DNA of 64,000 nt from DAOUET01 sp034430155 (GTDB lineage Bacteria > Chloroflexota > Anaerolineae > Anaerolineales > UBA4823). The stretch's first letter is position 1, and every line of letters starts with the position of its first letter. The DNA is taken from positions 1 through 64,000 of the forward strand of contig DAOUET010000158.1 of assembly GCA_034430155.1 (NCBI GenBank), read 5' to 3'. The notes beneath the pieces are model-generated. The model was not told the origin of the DNA and did no database searches. It worked only from the letters and a program-made list of their open reading frames with translations. This document shows positions 8,473 through 17,520 of the stretch, piece after piece. The position numbers and the translations under genes were made by a program.

Positions 8473-10644
8473 ATGCCTGAAGATTCACACAGTCGAATTA
8501 ACCGCTGGCCTGGACGAAAGACTCTCTTTTTGAGTCTCCTGTTGCTCATTTGCATAGGGGTATCTTATGTTTCGCTCGTCCTGCCGATCTTTACCCGCCT
8601 GGCCCAACCTCAATTAACCGTGGGTGAAGTCGCTCCCGAGGATATTGTTTCTCCCCGTACGATCACCTACACTAGCGATATCCTTACCGAACAGCAAAAG
8701 GAGATTGCTGCTCGCGCGGTCCCCCCTATTTATTCACCTCCCGATACCAGCATCGCTCGCCACCAGTTGGAAAGACTGCGGGCCAGCTTGACTTATATCA
8801 CCAACGTACGTGCTGACACCTTTGCTATAAATGACCAAAAGATCGCCGATTTGGCTGCTTTGGAAGATATCCACCTCGACCAAACCAGTGCTCAAAGCAT
8901 TCTGGCTTTGAATGACACCCGTTGGCAAGCTGTTCAACAGGAAGCCATTGTGGTGCTAGAACAAGTGATGCGCAGCACCATCCGTGAAGATCGGTTAGAA
9001 GATACCCGCCGCAGTGTACCAACCTTGGTAAGCCTGGCGCTACCCGAAGATCAGGCAGAGATCGTGGCTGATTTGGTCGTCGGTTTCGTTGCCCCCAACA
9101 GCTTCTATAGCGAAAGCCTCACTAAAACCGCTCGCGAAAATGCGCGTGCCACAGTTTCCCCTGTTACACAATCTTACATGATGGGAGAAACCGTGGTTCA
9201 ACGCGGGCAGGTGATCAATGCCACCGACCTGGAAGCTCTTGAGCAATTTGGCTTGGTTCAGCCAGAGCGTCGCTGGCAGGATCTAGTTAGCGCTGGTGTG
9301 ATAACGTTTTTAATCAGCCTTTTTGTGCTGCTTTATCTCCGCCGAAAACCAACATTAACCAACGACTTGCGCGGTCTGACTCTCATCGCCGCACTTTTCC
9401 TTACTTTTCTTTTCACGGGACGTTTGCTGGTTTCTGGAAATACCGTCTTGCCTTATGTTTTTCCATTGACCGCATTCAGCCTTACGATCGCCTCACTTTT
9501 CGGTGCTGAACCTGCCTTGATCCTCACTCTCCCGCTCGCGATTTTATATGCCTATAACACCCCCAATGCCCTCGACCTCACTCTGTATTTCCTTTTAAGC
9601 GGTTTCTTCGGTGTTCTCCTCCTGGGGCGGGCGCGTCGAATGACCTATTTCTTCTGGTCTGGCGCAGCTATTGCGGTTTCTGGTGCCGCCGTTATTTTAG
9701 TTTTCCGCTTAAACCAACCCAATATGGATATAGTAGGACTCGCTACCTTGATGGGTATCGCTTTATTGAACGGGGTCGCCTCACCCAGCTTAACTGTATT
9801 GCTTCAATTCTTCTTGGCCCAATTCCTGGGAATGACCACTGCCTTGCAGCTCATGGAAATCTCGCGTCCGGATCATCCCCTTCTGCAATTCATCCTGCGA
9901 AATGCCCCTGGAACCTACCAACACAGCTTACAGGTAGCTAATTTAGCCGAACAGGCTGCTGAACAGATCGGCGCGGACACTTTATTGACTCGCGTAGGAG
10001 CACTCTATCACGATGCTGGGAAATCACAGAATCCGTTCTACTTCATAGAAAACCAGGTCTCGGACAATTTAAATCCTCACGACGAACTCGAGCCAGTCAT
10101 AAGCGCTGCTACGATCATACGCCACGTTCCAGATGGCCTCGAACTGGCTCATAAACATCGCTTACCCCGCCGCATCCATGATTTCATCGCTGAACACCAC
10201 GGTACGATGCTCACCCGTTATCAATATGCCAAGGCCGTAGATGCTGCCGGAGGTGATGAGTCCAAGGTTGACAAGGAGCTATTCCGTTATCCTGGCCCAC
10301 GTCCCCAATCCAGGGAAACCGCCATCTTGATGCTTGCTGATGGTAGCGAAGCACGTGTACGGGCAGAACGCCCCAAAGATGTGGACGATCTGCACGACTT
10401 GATCAAGGATGTGGTCGAAAACAGGGTCACATTAGGTCAATTAGACGACACTGACCTGACCTTTCACGATCTAGAGGTGATCATCGATTCCTTCACCACG
10501 ACATTGCGTGGTATTTACCACCCTCGTCTAGAATACCCGAACCAAAAGAAAGCTGCCCCCCCGAAGCTTGATGCCGCTCCTACGCTGCCCGCCGTCTCTC
10601 GCCAAACCTCGGAAGTACCTGTCAACCCTCAACCCGACGCTTGA
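8473..10644 (+). CDS. 7TM-HD family membrane phosphohydrolase (PgpH/YqfF-like)
   Basis: This 723-residue protein has one N-terminal membrane segment (about 15-37), an extracellular 7TMR-HD domain of about 230 residues, seven predicted membrane helices (about 275-455) and a cytoplasmic HD domain. HD metal ligands are visible in TYQHSLQVANLAEQ, LYHDAGKSQNPF (His513-Asp514) and the later AEHHGTMLTRYQY. Characterised relatives such as PgpH hydrolyse cyclic di-AMP, so that is the likely reaction. The gene is followed by ybeY and dgkA, the same order as in Firmicutes (yqfF-yqfG-dgkA), which supports the call. GATAAT ends ten bases before the ATG, so the transcript may be leaderless. The tail is Pro-rich. 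Confidence 0.9.
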   Translation: MPEDSHSRINRWPGRKTLFLSLLLLICIGVSYVSLVLPIFTRLAQPQLTVGEVAPEDIVSPRTITYTSDILTEQQKEIAARAVPPIYSPPDTSIARHQLERLRASLTYITNVRADTFAINDQKIADLAALEDIHLDQTSAQSILALNDTRWQAVQQEAIVVLEQVMRSTIREDRLEDTRRSVPTLVSLALPEDQAEIVADLVVGFVAPNSFYSESLTKTARENARATVSPVTQSYMMGETVVQRGQVINATDLEALEQFGLVQPERRWQDLVSAGVITFLISLFVLLYLRRKPTLTNDLRGLTLIAALFLTFLFTGRLLVSGNTVLPYVFPLTAFSLTIASLFGAEPALILTLPLAILYAYNTPNALDLTLYFLLSGFFGVLLLGRARRMTYFFWSGAAIAVSGAAVILVFRLNQPNMDIVGLATLMGIALLNGVASPSLTVLLQFFLAQFLGMTTALQLMEISRPDHPLLQFILRNAPGTYQHSLQVANLAEQAAEQIGADTLLTRVGALYHDAGKSQNPFYFIENQVSDNLNPHDELEPVISAATIIRHVPDGLELAHKHRLPRRIHDFIAEHHGTMLTRYQYAKAVDAAGGDESKVDKELFRYPGPRPQSRETAILMLADGSEARVRAERPKDVDDLHDLIKDVVENRVTLGQLDDTDLTFHDLEVIIDSFTTTLRGIYHPRLEYPNQKKAAPPKLDAAPTLPAVSRQTSEVPVNPQPDA

Positions 10645-10724
10645 TCATGCCTTAAAGTTTAGTGTAAATCCAAAGCCGGGCTCTAAGCAAGCCCATTTAT
10701 CTTGGTACCCCTTTCCCAATCCGT

Positions 10725-11195
10725 ATGCTTTTTCTAGTAATTAATGAAGAATTCTCCAATAAGATAGTTGCGGTAATAGTAGAACGGGCAGCCCGGCTCA
10801 CTTTAGAGCATGAATCTGTCCCATGGGAAGACAACAGCCTGACCCTGGTCATAACGGGTGACCAACAGATAAAAGCACTGAACCTGCAATACCGGGGGGT
10901 GAATGCCCCAACTGATGTGCTTTCCTTCCCAGCCAGCTATCCAGACCCTGATAGCGCTACAAACTACCTTGGGGATGTGTTGATATCTTTTCCTCGGGCT
11001 GAAGCCCAAGCGAGAGAGGCAGGTCATCTCGTTGAGCAGGAGCTGCTATTATTGGTAGTTCACGGTATACTGCACCTTCTAGGGCACGACCATGCTAAGC
11101 CTGGTGATGAAAAACAGATGTGGGCTGCTCAAGCTGAGATTCTTGACCTCTTGGGTATCCCAATAAATCCGTTATCGAATTTATCTAACGATTGA
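10725..11195 (+). CDS. ybeY: endoribonuclease YbeY
   Basis: YbeY is a single-strand RNA endonuclease that takes part in 16S rRNA 3'-end maturation and ribosome quality control. The 156-residue product has the zinc-binding signature HGILHLLGHDH (about 115-125), the family-defining HGxLHLxGxDH triad, and the upstream motif TDVLSFPASYPD (about 63-74). The length is normal. No clear ribosome binding site precedes the ATG at 10725. The gene sits between the 7TM-HD gene and dgkA, a conserved arrangement in many bacteria. Confidence 0.95.
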   Translation: MLFLVINEEFSNKIVAVIVERAARLTLEHESVPWEDNSLTLVITGDQQIKALNLQYRGVNAPTDVLSFPASYPDPDSATNYLGDVLISFPRAEAQAREAGHLVEQELLLLVVHGILHLLGHDHAKPGDEKQMWAAQAEILDLLGIPINPLSNLSND

Positions 11196-11256
11196 AATAT
11201 CCGGAATAATCCAAATCACACTGACGGTCGCTTGAAATATTGGTGTTATCGCTCCC

Positions 11257-11646
11257 ATGAATCCCTTCTTTAGATCTCGTGCCCTCTCTTTCCGTTACGC
11301 CTTTTCTGGCTGGTGGTTTGTCATCCGCACGCAGCGCAACGCCTGGATTCATGCTGTAGTCAGCGTCATTGTGTTGATCATTTCCTTCTGGATTCAATTG
11401 AATCGACGTGATTGGGCCATGATCATTATCGCTATTGCCATGGTTTGGACCGCTGAATTCCTGAATACCGCTTTGGAAGCCGTTGTTGATTTAGCCAGCC
11501 CTAAACAGCACCAACTGGCCAGAGTAGGTAAAGACGTGGGCGCAGCAGGAGTTTTAATCGCCGCCGTTTCGGCCGCCTTGATCGGCATACTCATCTTAGG
11601 GCCGCCGCTCTTGGTGAGATTGAGATCCATAGTCCTTTTCTTCTAA
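11257..11646 (+). CDS. dgkA: diacylglycerol / undecaprenol kinase family protein
   Basis: This 129-residue integral membrane kinase has the three-helix DgkA layout. The catalytic signature lies at about 66-79 (EFLNTALEAVVDLA), where the E-x(3)-A-x-E pattern holds the active-site residues, followed by KDVGAAGVLIAA. In Gram-positive-type organisms this family phosphorylates undecaprenol, recycling the cell-wall lipid carrier; in enterobacteria it acts on diacylglycerol. With no outer-membrane lipid recycling evident here, undecaprenol is the more likely substrate, but that is inference. It lies 61 bases after ybeY in the conserved 7TM-HD-ybeY-dgkA order. Confidence 0.92.
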   Translation: MNPFFRSRALSFRYAFSGWWFVIRTQRNAWIHAVVSVIVLIISFWIQLNRRDWAMIIIAIAMVWTAEFLNTALEAVVDLASPKQHQLARVGKDVGAAGVLIAAVSAALIGILILGPPLLVRLRSIVLFF

Positions 11647-11696
11647 TTCAGAATGCTTCAGTCCCTTTTTAATAATCTTACTGGAAAGGGTAGAAA

Positions 11697-12557
11697 ATGT
11701 CCCCCTCGTCTTTTCGATTTGGTACAGTAGGTTCACCTTTATCCACTCCCAAGAAACCGGGGGGCAGTGTTGGTGGTATCCTGGAGACTGCTGAATTGGG
11801 TCTCAACTGTTTAGAGTTAGGCTGGGTACGTTCAGTACGTGTTTCTGAAAAAACCTGTCTTGAGATCAAATCTGCCGCCCAGGAACAAGACATCGCAATA
11901 AGCGTACACGCCCCGTATTTTATTAACTTAAATGCCGATGATCTTGAATGGCCCAAATCCCGCCAACGCCTGATGGATGCAGCTGTTTATGGTTATTTGG
12001 CAGGCGCAAGTGACATCGTCTTCCATCCTGGTTCCTATTTTAACCAACCCCCAGAAGAGGTATTACCTATTGCCATAAAGCGCCTTGAAGGGTGTGTACA
12101 AGAGTTGCGAACCAATAATAACCCCGTCAATTTACGACCCGAAACCATGGGGAAATCCGCCATGCTTGGTACTCTTGAAGATACCTTGCAAATGAGCCAG
12201 GCTATTCCGGGTGTAGAACCTTGCCTGGATTTTGCCCATCTTCATGCCCGCTCTGGAGATGGTAAGATGAACTCATTTGATGAATGGGCCGGTGTATTAG
12301 AGCACTACGCAAAAGCCTTAGGTGACGCTGCCTTGAAAAGGGTTCATATCCACCTCTCCGGCATCGAGTATACCGAAAAAGGGGAAAAACAACATCTACC
12401 CTTGGAAAAAGCCGATCTCGACTTGGAGGCCATCCTGCAAGCTCTAAAAGAGTTTCAATGCCAGGGGCGTATTTTATGCGAAAGTCCCGTCATGGAAGAG
12501 GATGCCCTTAAAATCCAACAAGCCTGGAGGAAGATTTCTGGAGAGAAGCCTTCGTGA
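11697..12557 (+). CDS. endonuclease IV-like TIM-barrel protein
   Basis: This 286-residue protein belongs to the AP endonuclease 2 / xylose isomerase-like TIM-barrel superfamily. It resembles endonuclease IV (Nfo), which cuts DNA 5' to abasic sites using three zinc ions. Metal-ligand candidates occur in the expected order: SVHAPYFINL (His), DIVFHPGSY (His), RPETMGK (Glu), CLDFAHLHAR (Asp, His), RVHIHLSG (His) and ILCESPVMEED (Glu). GGAAAGGG precedes the ATG. The start overlaps nothing, and the 3' end overlaps the uracil-DNA glycosylase start by four bases, so the two base-excision repair enzymes are probably co-translated. A sugar isomerase role is less likely given this partner. Confidence 0.85.
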   Translation: MSPSSFRFGTVGSPLSTPKKPGGSVGGILETAELGLNCLELGWVRSVRVSEKTCLEIKSAAQEQDIAISVHAPYFINLNADDLEWPKSRQRLMDAAVYGYLAGASDIVFHPGSYFNQPPEEVLPIAIKRLEGCVQELRTNNNPVNLRPETMGKSAMLGTLEDTLQMSQAIPGVEPCLDFAHLHARSGDGKMNSFDEWAGVLEHYAKALGDAALKRVHIHLSGIEYTEKGEKQHLPLEKADLDLEAILQALKEFQCQGRILCESPVMEEDALKIQQAWRKISGEKPS

Positions 12558-13216
12558 AGGAGGGCTTAAAGCACGCCCAGATTCTTGCTGACCTGCACGC
12601 CCGTATGGATGCTTGCCGGTTGTGCCTGGATGCCGGTTATGATATCTATCCTCGCGCCATTTATTCCGGAGGGCAATCCGCTCGGTTGATGATCATTGGT
12701 CAGGCTCCCGGTATTACTGAAAAAGAAGCCGGACGACCTTTCAACGCCGGTAGCGGTGCTCGCCTTTTTCAATGGTTGGCCTGTGCTGGTATACAGGAGC
12801 ATTGGTTCCGAACGACTCAATACTTGACTTCGGTCACGAAATGTTACCCCGGGCGTTCTAATTCTGGCAGCAGTGATCGTGTGCCTACCAGGACAGAACA
12901 AGCTCTCTGCCGACCTTATCTTGACCAACAGATCAACATCATCGACCCGGCTCTGGTCATCCCAGTAGGCAGACTGGCCATCAACTTGTATTTTCCCCCT
13001 AAACAAGCCCTTTCAAATATCATTGGCACCCAAAAAAGAGTGCATGGGCGTTGGGTTGTGCCCCTCCCTCACCCCTCCGGAGCCAGCCGTTGGCACCAAA
13101 TCGAAGCCAATCATGCCCTCATCGACCGTTCCATCACCCACATCAAGCGACATATGAATAACATATTCCCAGGGGAACCCTCCTCAGCGGACCTGGTTGA
13201 AGTTGATGAAAATTAA
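12554..13216 (+). CDS. uracil-DNA glycosylase, family 4/5-like
   Basis: This 220-residue protein removes uracil from DNA. Motif A (GQAPGITEKEAGRPF, about 49-63) and the C-terminal motif (PLPHPSGASRW, about 171-181) match the superfamily. Two cysteine pairs, CRLC near residue 17-20 and the cysteines of TKCYPG and ALCRPY, match the iron-sulfur cluster ligands of family 4 and 5 enzymes. It starts at a GTG that overlaps the stop of the endonuclease IV-like gene, so abasic sites produced here could be passed to its neighbour. Its last 33 bases overlap the end of the convergent gene at 13184. The precise subfamily cannot be fixed by eye. Confidence 0.88.
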   Translation: MKEGLKHAQILADLHARMDACRLCLDAGYDIYPRAIYSGGQSARLMIIGQAPGITEKEAGRPFNAGSGARLFQWLACAGIQEHWFRTTQYLTSVTKCYPGRSNSGSSDRVPTRTEQALCRPYLDQQINIIDPALVIPVGRLAINLYFPPKQALSNIIGTQKRVHGRWVVPLPHPSGASRWHQIEANHALIDRSITHIKRHMNNIFPGEPSSADLVEVDEN

Positions 13217-13921
13217 ATTTCGTTGGCAATCTGCATAAGTCTCGAAATAAACCTTATCGGAGAGCGGGAGCATCGCTTGGTCAAACAACTGCACCCACAT
13301 TGTGTCTTCTGAAGCTAAAGGTTTATCTCCTAGATTGAATTCATAACCTGCCTGGCCGTATTGGGTTGCTGTTCCGGTCATACCTAATTGTTCTTCTGGA
13401 TTTCCAGCCAAAGTCCCGCTCAATTGGACAAACAATCCTACTACCGGGGCACCATTTAACCCCGTCGCTTGGCCAGCCACTCCCATCCAATTACAGCCCG
13501 CCTCTGGATGGCCAATGTTAGGAATCGCCACAGGATCCCCTTGCTGCAACACATATGGCATTCCCCCGCTCTCGGTAGGTTCATTTTGGGGCTCTGGCGA
13601 AGGCGTGATTTCAACCATTTGGGATTCCGTCGGAACGGCTGTCTCCGTAGGAGTAATTGTAGGTGCTGGTGGTGCTGTGGGAGTCCAGGTCGCCGGCAGA
13701 ATAATGCGTGGCGTAGGAGTAGCCGTTGGCAGGCTGATTAAGGATGGCAGCGTTGCTGGTGGAAAGGGGTTAATACCAGCTGTAGGATTGATAAATACTG
13801 TCAGTAGCACCCCAGCCACACAAAGGGTCCCAAGCAATAATAGAATTGTCAGTATGTTTAATATCAGGGACGAGATTCTTCTGGCAGGCTGGACTTCTTC
13901 TTTATAGTCAAAAGGGTCCAT
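13184..13921 (-). CDS. membrane-anchored protein with Pro-Thr-rich linker, function unknown
   Basis: I do not recognise the function. The 245-residue product has a short cytoplasmic head, one membrane helix (about 18-43), a linker of about 70 residues rich in Thr, Pro, Ala and Ile (TATPTPRI, TPTAPPAPTITPTE), and a C-terminal globular part of about 120 residues. That part contains AGCNWMGVAGQATGLNGAP and LFDQAMLPLSDKVYF, probably a small beta domain outside the cell. AAGGAAAGGAAG precedes the ATG. The 3' end overlaps the convergent glycosylase gene by 33 bases. The same linker style recurs in several proteins of this window. Confidence 0.8.
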   Translation of the reverse strand: MDPFDYKEEVQPARRISSLILNILTILLLLGTLCVAGVLLTVFINPTAGINPFPPATLPSLISLPTATPTPRIILPATWTPTAPPAPTITPTETAVPTESQMVEITPSPEPQNEPTESGGMPYVLQQGDPVAIPNIGHPEAGCNWMGVAGQATGLNGAPVVGLFVQLSGTLAGNPEEQLGMTGTATQYGQAGYEFNLGDKPLASEDTMWVQLFDQAMLPLSDKVYFETYADCQRNLIFINFNQVR

Positions 13922-13996
13922 GGCTTCCTTTCCTTGTAGGCTTGATTTTGTCGTGGTTGTTGAATTACTCTATTCCTATACTGGAACGTTCTCCAC

Positions 13997-14926
13997 TTAT
14001 GGCAACAAGACCTCGATTTTACTATGGCTGCGTTGCTGATTTAACCAATCTCCTAAGGCCCTTTCTTGCAAGACCAGGCGAGCATCGGGGTCTAGTGGAC
14101 GCTCTGGATCGATCTCGATCACTTGCAGGATGTAGAAACCCAATTGGGTTTCGATCACATCGCTGTATTCACCTGGATGTAATCTAAAAGCCGCCTCTTC
14201 CAGGAGAGGTTCGCTGAGGTAACCCTGAGGGAACCAACCCAAGTCTCCCAGACCTAAAGGATCATAGGTTGCTGCTAGGGTTGCAAAATCCTTGCCATCC
14301 TTGAGTTGAGCGAGCACGTCTTGCGCTTCATCAGAATTATATAGCAAAATTTGGCGAGCATGCACTTGTTCGGCAGTTATCGGTACGGTCGCAGTAATCT
14401 TGTCTCGCATCCAAGCAGCTTCTATTGAACGTCTCAACGCATGCTGGAAGCTCTCTTCGGTATAGCCCTGGGCAGCGATCCAATCTATCAGTGCTTGTTC
14501 CCCTCCAACTTTCGAGATTAAATCATCCCAATGGGTCTTGAATAGACTCTCGTCAACTTTGAAACCCGCTCCTTGCGCCCCTTGGGCAAACAACACCAGG
14601 TTAACCAGATCATCCAAAACCCGTTGCCTGACATCGCTGACCGCTACTTCACTACTACTGCCTTGATTTGCTTGAAAGCGAGCCAGCTCTTCCTGAAATT
14701 CAACAAGCGTGATATCTTCTCCATTTACCATGGCTGCTAGCTGGACAGGTGTTGGTGATGGTATAAATGGTGTTGGCGATTGGGTCGCTGCTGGTTTGGT
14801 GGGTGGGATAATAGAAGGCAAAATCGGAGTGGATGATATTCCCCGCTTGCCACAACCTGCCAACAACCAGCTAAATATTAAAATCCACAGACACACCGCT
14901 TTTAAGTGCTGCCGTTTCAGAAGCAT
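13997..14926 (-). CDS. PpiC-type peptidyl-prolyl isomerase lipoprotein (SurA/PrsA-like)
   Basis: This 309-residue lipoprotein starts with a signal peptide ending in the lipobox LLAGC (about 21-25), then a Pro-Thr-rich spacer. Next comes a SurA N-terminal-like helical domain (VNGEDITLVEFQEEL onward) and a parvulin domain (VHARQILLYNSDEAQ, LGLGDLGWFPQGYL, TQLGFYILQVIEI). Such proteins fold secreted proteins outside the membrane. The parvulin core sequence GDLGWF is well kept, so isomerase activity is plausible. It lies 75 bases upstream of the unknown Pro-Thr-rich protein on the same strand; a shared role in the envelope is only a guess. Confidence 0.88.
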   Translation of the reverse strand: MLLKRQHLKAVCLWILIFSWLLAGCGKRGISSTPILPSIIPPTKPAATQSPTPFIPSPTPVQLAAMVNGEDITLVEFQEELARFQANQGSSSEVAVSDVRQRVLDDLVNLVLFAQGAQGAGFKVDESLFKTHWDDLISKVGGEQALIDWIAAQGYTEESFQHALRRSIEAAWMRDKITATVPITAEQVHARQILLYNSDEAQDVLAQLKDGKDFATLAATYDPLGLGDLGWFPQGYLSEPLLEEAAFRLHPGEYSDVIETQLGFYILQVIEIDPERPLDPDARLVLQERALGDWLNQQRSHSKIEVLLP

Positions 14927-15132
14927 ATGCGCAGATTATACCTGTATCTTACGATATAAAAACCCACTTTCCGCTTTTCGCCAGTGGATATTCAAGCGAC
15001 TCTTTCCTTCCAATTTGGATTTATGTAATATTGAATCTTGGGGTTAACCAGACAAATCCCTTAATAGCGCCAAACTTGCAAGGAATGAGTTTCAGCAAAA
15101 TGGGTACAATTAACCTTAGAGATCTACCAATT

Positions 15133-15846
15133 ATGTCTGAAATCAACATGCGTGCTATCCTCCGCTCGATTTTTCAGTTTCTTTTTCGATTACTCACCAG
15201 GGTCGATATCTCTGGGATGGATAATCTGCCAGAGCATGGCGCTTATATCCTTGCATCAAACCATCTTGGTTTGCTCGATTCCGTGTTGGTCTTTGTATTA
15301 CTCAACCGCCAGGATGCCACCGGTTTCGTAGCCAAGAAATACCAAAAGAATATCTTCTTCAGATGGATTGCAAATTCCGTTAATGGCATTTGGCTAAACC
15401 GCCAAGAACCCGATGCGCACGCCTTCAGAGTTGCCCGCGCCCATTTGAGCAGTGGGGGTATATTCGGAATATCTCCGGAGGGTACTCGTAGCCCCACCAA
15501 GGCTTTAATTCCCGCCAAATCCGGTGTTGCGCTTCTGGCCGATTCTGCCAAAGTACCTATTCTACCAGTAGGCATTTATGGGACTGAAAATGTGCTTGCC
15601 GGTTGGCTGTCACTTCGTCGTCCTCGATTAAAGATTCGCTTCGGCCAACTCTTTACCCTGCCACTGCTGGATAGACATCATCGATCTACAGGATTAAAAA
15701 CTAACACAGATGAAATTATGTGCAGGATCGCCGCGCTTCTACCTGCTCAGTACCGTGGAGTCTATGCCGACTATCCTCGTTTACATGAATTGATGGCGAC
15801 TCAAAATCACATTCCCGAATCATCCTTTGGGCAGCCTCTCTTGTAG
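15133..15846 (+). CDS. plsC: 1-acyl-sn-glycerol-3-phosphate acyltransferase
   Basis: PlsC transfers an acyl chain to lysophosphatidic acid, making phosphatidic acid for membrane lipids. The 237-residue product has the catalytic H-x4-D motif in SNHLGLLDS (about 42-50) and the phosphate-binding EGTR in SPEGTRSP (about 118-125). An N-terminal hydrophobic amphipathic stretch (about 7-22) probably docks it to the membrane. The ATG at 15133 is chosen: it comes 22 bases after TACAAT at 15105-15110, and the upstream in-frame codons to 15031 have no family similarity. There is no obvious ribosome binding site. It stands alone between the isomerase gene (divergent) and the pheST leader. Confidence 0.88.
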   Translation: MSEINMRAILRSIFQFLFRLLTRVDISGMDNLPEHGAYILASNHLGLLDSVLVFVLLNRQDATGFVAKKYQKNIFFRWIANSVNGIWLNRQEPDAHAFRVARAHLSSGGIFGISPEGTRSPTKALIPAKSGVALLADSAKVPILPVGIYGTENVLAGWLSLRRPRLKIRFGQLFTLPLLDRHHRSTGLKTNTDEIMCRIAALLPAQYRGVYADYPRLHELMATQNHIPESSFGQPLL

Positions 15847-15994
15847 CTTTCGCCGGTAATATCTTCAGCCCTTGCCGGACTCAGCCTTTCCCTGAACCCA
15901 ATCCGGACATCAGGATGATGAGGGTGTATGTCAATTCTCGGGGTAGCTAGCTAGATCGGTTCCAATCTGACCTGTTCCCGATCAGGATGTCCCC

Positions 15995-16022
15995 TTGACA
16001 GATAGTTGATTTTGCAGATAAT
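15995..16022 (+). promoter_or_regulatory. promoter of the pheST T-box leader
   Basis: TTGACA (15995-16000) and GATAAT (16017-16022) are 16 bases apart. Transcription would start near 16029, just before the T-box stem I. Confidence 0.75.
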
Positions 16023-16034
16023 AAAGGCAATTAC

Positions 16035-16352
16035 TATTCGAAAAGGCTGTGAAAGAGGAAAGTAAGCCAGAAAAATGGGTGTTTACGACGCCCAAACAAT
16101 GCCAACAGGGAGATGAGGGCATAGACTGAAACCCTCATCGGGCAGAGGCTGGCAGAAGTTCCCTCTCGAGCCGCTCAGGGGAAAGGTCGTTAGGATATCG
16201 ACCCAGTAGTTTGAGCCGCCACCTCCGCGTTATGAGAGGAAGCAATCGCCTTTAGAGGTTGTTGCTTGTAAAGTGGACTGCTATTATGGTAGTCAATAAG
16301 GGTGGTACCGCGGGAAACTGATCCCGTCCCTTAACGGGCGGGGTTTTTTTAT
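16035..16352 (+). promoter_or_regulatory. T-box riboswitch, tRNA-Phe specific, controlling pheST
   Basis: This is a full T-box leader. The conserved T-box sequence AAGGGTGGTACCGCG is at 16298-16312. Stem I can be built from GGCT (16045) with AGCC, GAGG with the CTC after the specifier, and GCCAG with CTGGC. The 5' side of the specifier loop carries the AGTA motif, and the 3' side carries TTC at 16159-16161, a phenylalanine codon. That matches the downstream genes for phenylalanyl-tRNA synthetase. Uncharged tRNA-Phe should pair with the specifier and with the T-box bulge to form the antiterminator. The terminator follows at 16323. Confidence 0.93.
16323..16350 (+). terminator. regulated intrinsic terminator of the Phe T-box
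   Basis: CCCGTCC and GGGCGGG pair as a 7-bp stem around CTTAAC and are followed by a run of seven T. The T-box motif lies just upstream and can form the competing antiterminator. Confidence 0.9.
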
Positions 16353-16445
16353 TGTTAACCAAATGCAGCTCGCTTTCAGGCTGCCCGGAGGATGCCGTCG
16401 AAATCCGCGTGTGCGTAACCATCCGGAAGTACTATGGAGGTCATA

Positions 16446-17504
16446 ATGCTGGCAGAATTGGATGAGATACAAAAGGAAGCTACTGATACCCTTCAAGAGA
16501 TACAAGATCAAGAGGCTTTAGATCAATGGCGGGTTGCATACCTCGGTCGCAGCTCGCCGTTGATGCAAGTCTTTGATAATCTAAGGCAGATTCCTAAAGA
16601 AGATCGCCCGATTATAGGTCACCGCGCCAACCAGGTGAAACAATCTTTGGAATCAGCTCTTGAGGCGAAAGCCGAGACCCTCAGGCAAGCTGCTTTGAAA
16701 CATTCGTTGCAATCTGAACGATTGGATGTGACTCTGCCTGGTCGTCCGGTTGAACATGGTCGATTGCACCCTATAACCCAAACTATGCGAGAAATTTACC
16801 GGATCTTCGCCGAGATGGGTTTCCAGATTTACCGTTCCCGGGATGTGGAGACGGACGAGTACAATTTCCAATTGCTCAACTTCCCACCTCATCACCCCGC
16901 TCGCGAGATGCAGGATTCCTTTTATATTGCTGGAACCTTCGATGAGGACAATCCGGTTCTACTACGCACCCATACTTCGCCCGGACAAATCCGCGCGATG
17001 CGAGAAGTCACTGCTAAGTTCCCGGATAACCCACCACCAATCCGCATCATTCTGCCAGGTATGTGCTACCGATACGAGCAAATCACTGCTAGGTCCAACA
17101 TACAGTTCACCCAGGTAGAAGGATTAGCCGTGGGAATCCACATCACCTTCAGCGATTTAAAAGGCACCTTGAGCGATTTCGCCCGTCGCATGTTTGGGCA
17201 AGAGGTTCGTTCCCGCTTCCGGGCCTCCCATTTCCCGTTCACCGAACCCAGTGCGGAGATGGATATCGAGTGTTTCGTTTGTGGTGGGCAAGGCTGCCCG
17301 GTCTGCAAACGCACCGGATGGCTTGAGCTGCTGGGTTGCGGTATGGTGCATCCCACCGTGCTTCACAATGGTGGGTATGACCCCCGGAAATACACAGGCT
17401 TTGCCTTTGGCATGGGACCTGAGCGCGCTGCCATGCTGCGCTTCCGCATCGAAGACATTCGCTATTTCTGGACCAATGACTTCCGTTTCCTGGAGCAGTT
17501 CTAA
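16446..17504 (+). CDS. pheS: phenylalanyl-tRNA synthetase, alpha subunit
   Basis: PheS is the catalytic alpha subunit of the alpha2-beta2 enzyme that charges tRNA-Phe. The 352-residue protein has the N-terminal coiled-coil arm (about 1-90) and class II motifs, with the Phe pocket region in MRAREV-like and RFRIEDIRYFW segments. The motif 3 area reads FAFGMGPERAAMLRF (about 323-337). A cysteine-rich insert (CFVCGGQGCPVC) resembles the one in thermophilic bacterial enzymes. GGAGGT precedes the ATG at 16446; the in-frame ATG at 16434 overlaps that site. It is followed 16 bases later by pheT, and both are under the T-box. Confidence 0.96.
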   Translation: MLAELDEIQKEATDTLQEIQDQEALDQWRVAYLGRSSPLMQVFDNLRQIPKEDRPIIGHRANQVKQSLESALEAKAETLRQAALKHSLQSERLDVTLPGRPVEHGRLHPITQTMREIYRIFAEMGFQIYRSRDVETDEYNFQLLNFPPHHPAREMQDSFYIAGTFDEDNPVLLRTHTSPGQIRAMREVTAKFPDNPPPIRIILPGMCYRYEQITARSNIQFTQVEGLAVGIHITFSDLKGTLSDFARRMFGQEVRSRFRASHFPFTEPSAEMDIECFVCGGQGCPVCKRTGWLELLGCGMVHPTVLHNGGYDPRKYTGFAFGMGPERAAMLRFRIEDIRYFWTNDFRFLEQF

Positions 17505-17520
17505 CGACAAGGAGTGAACG

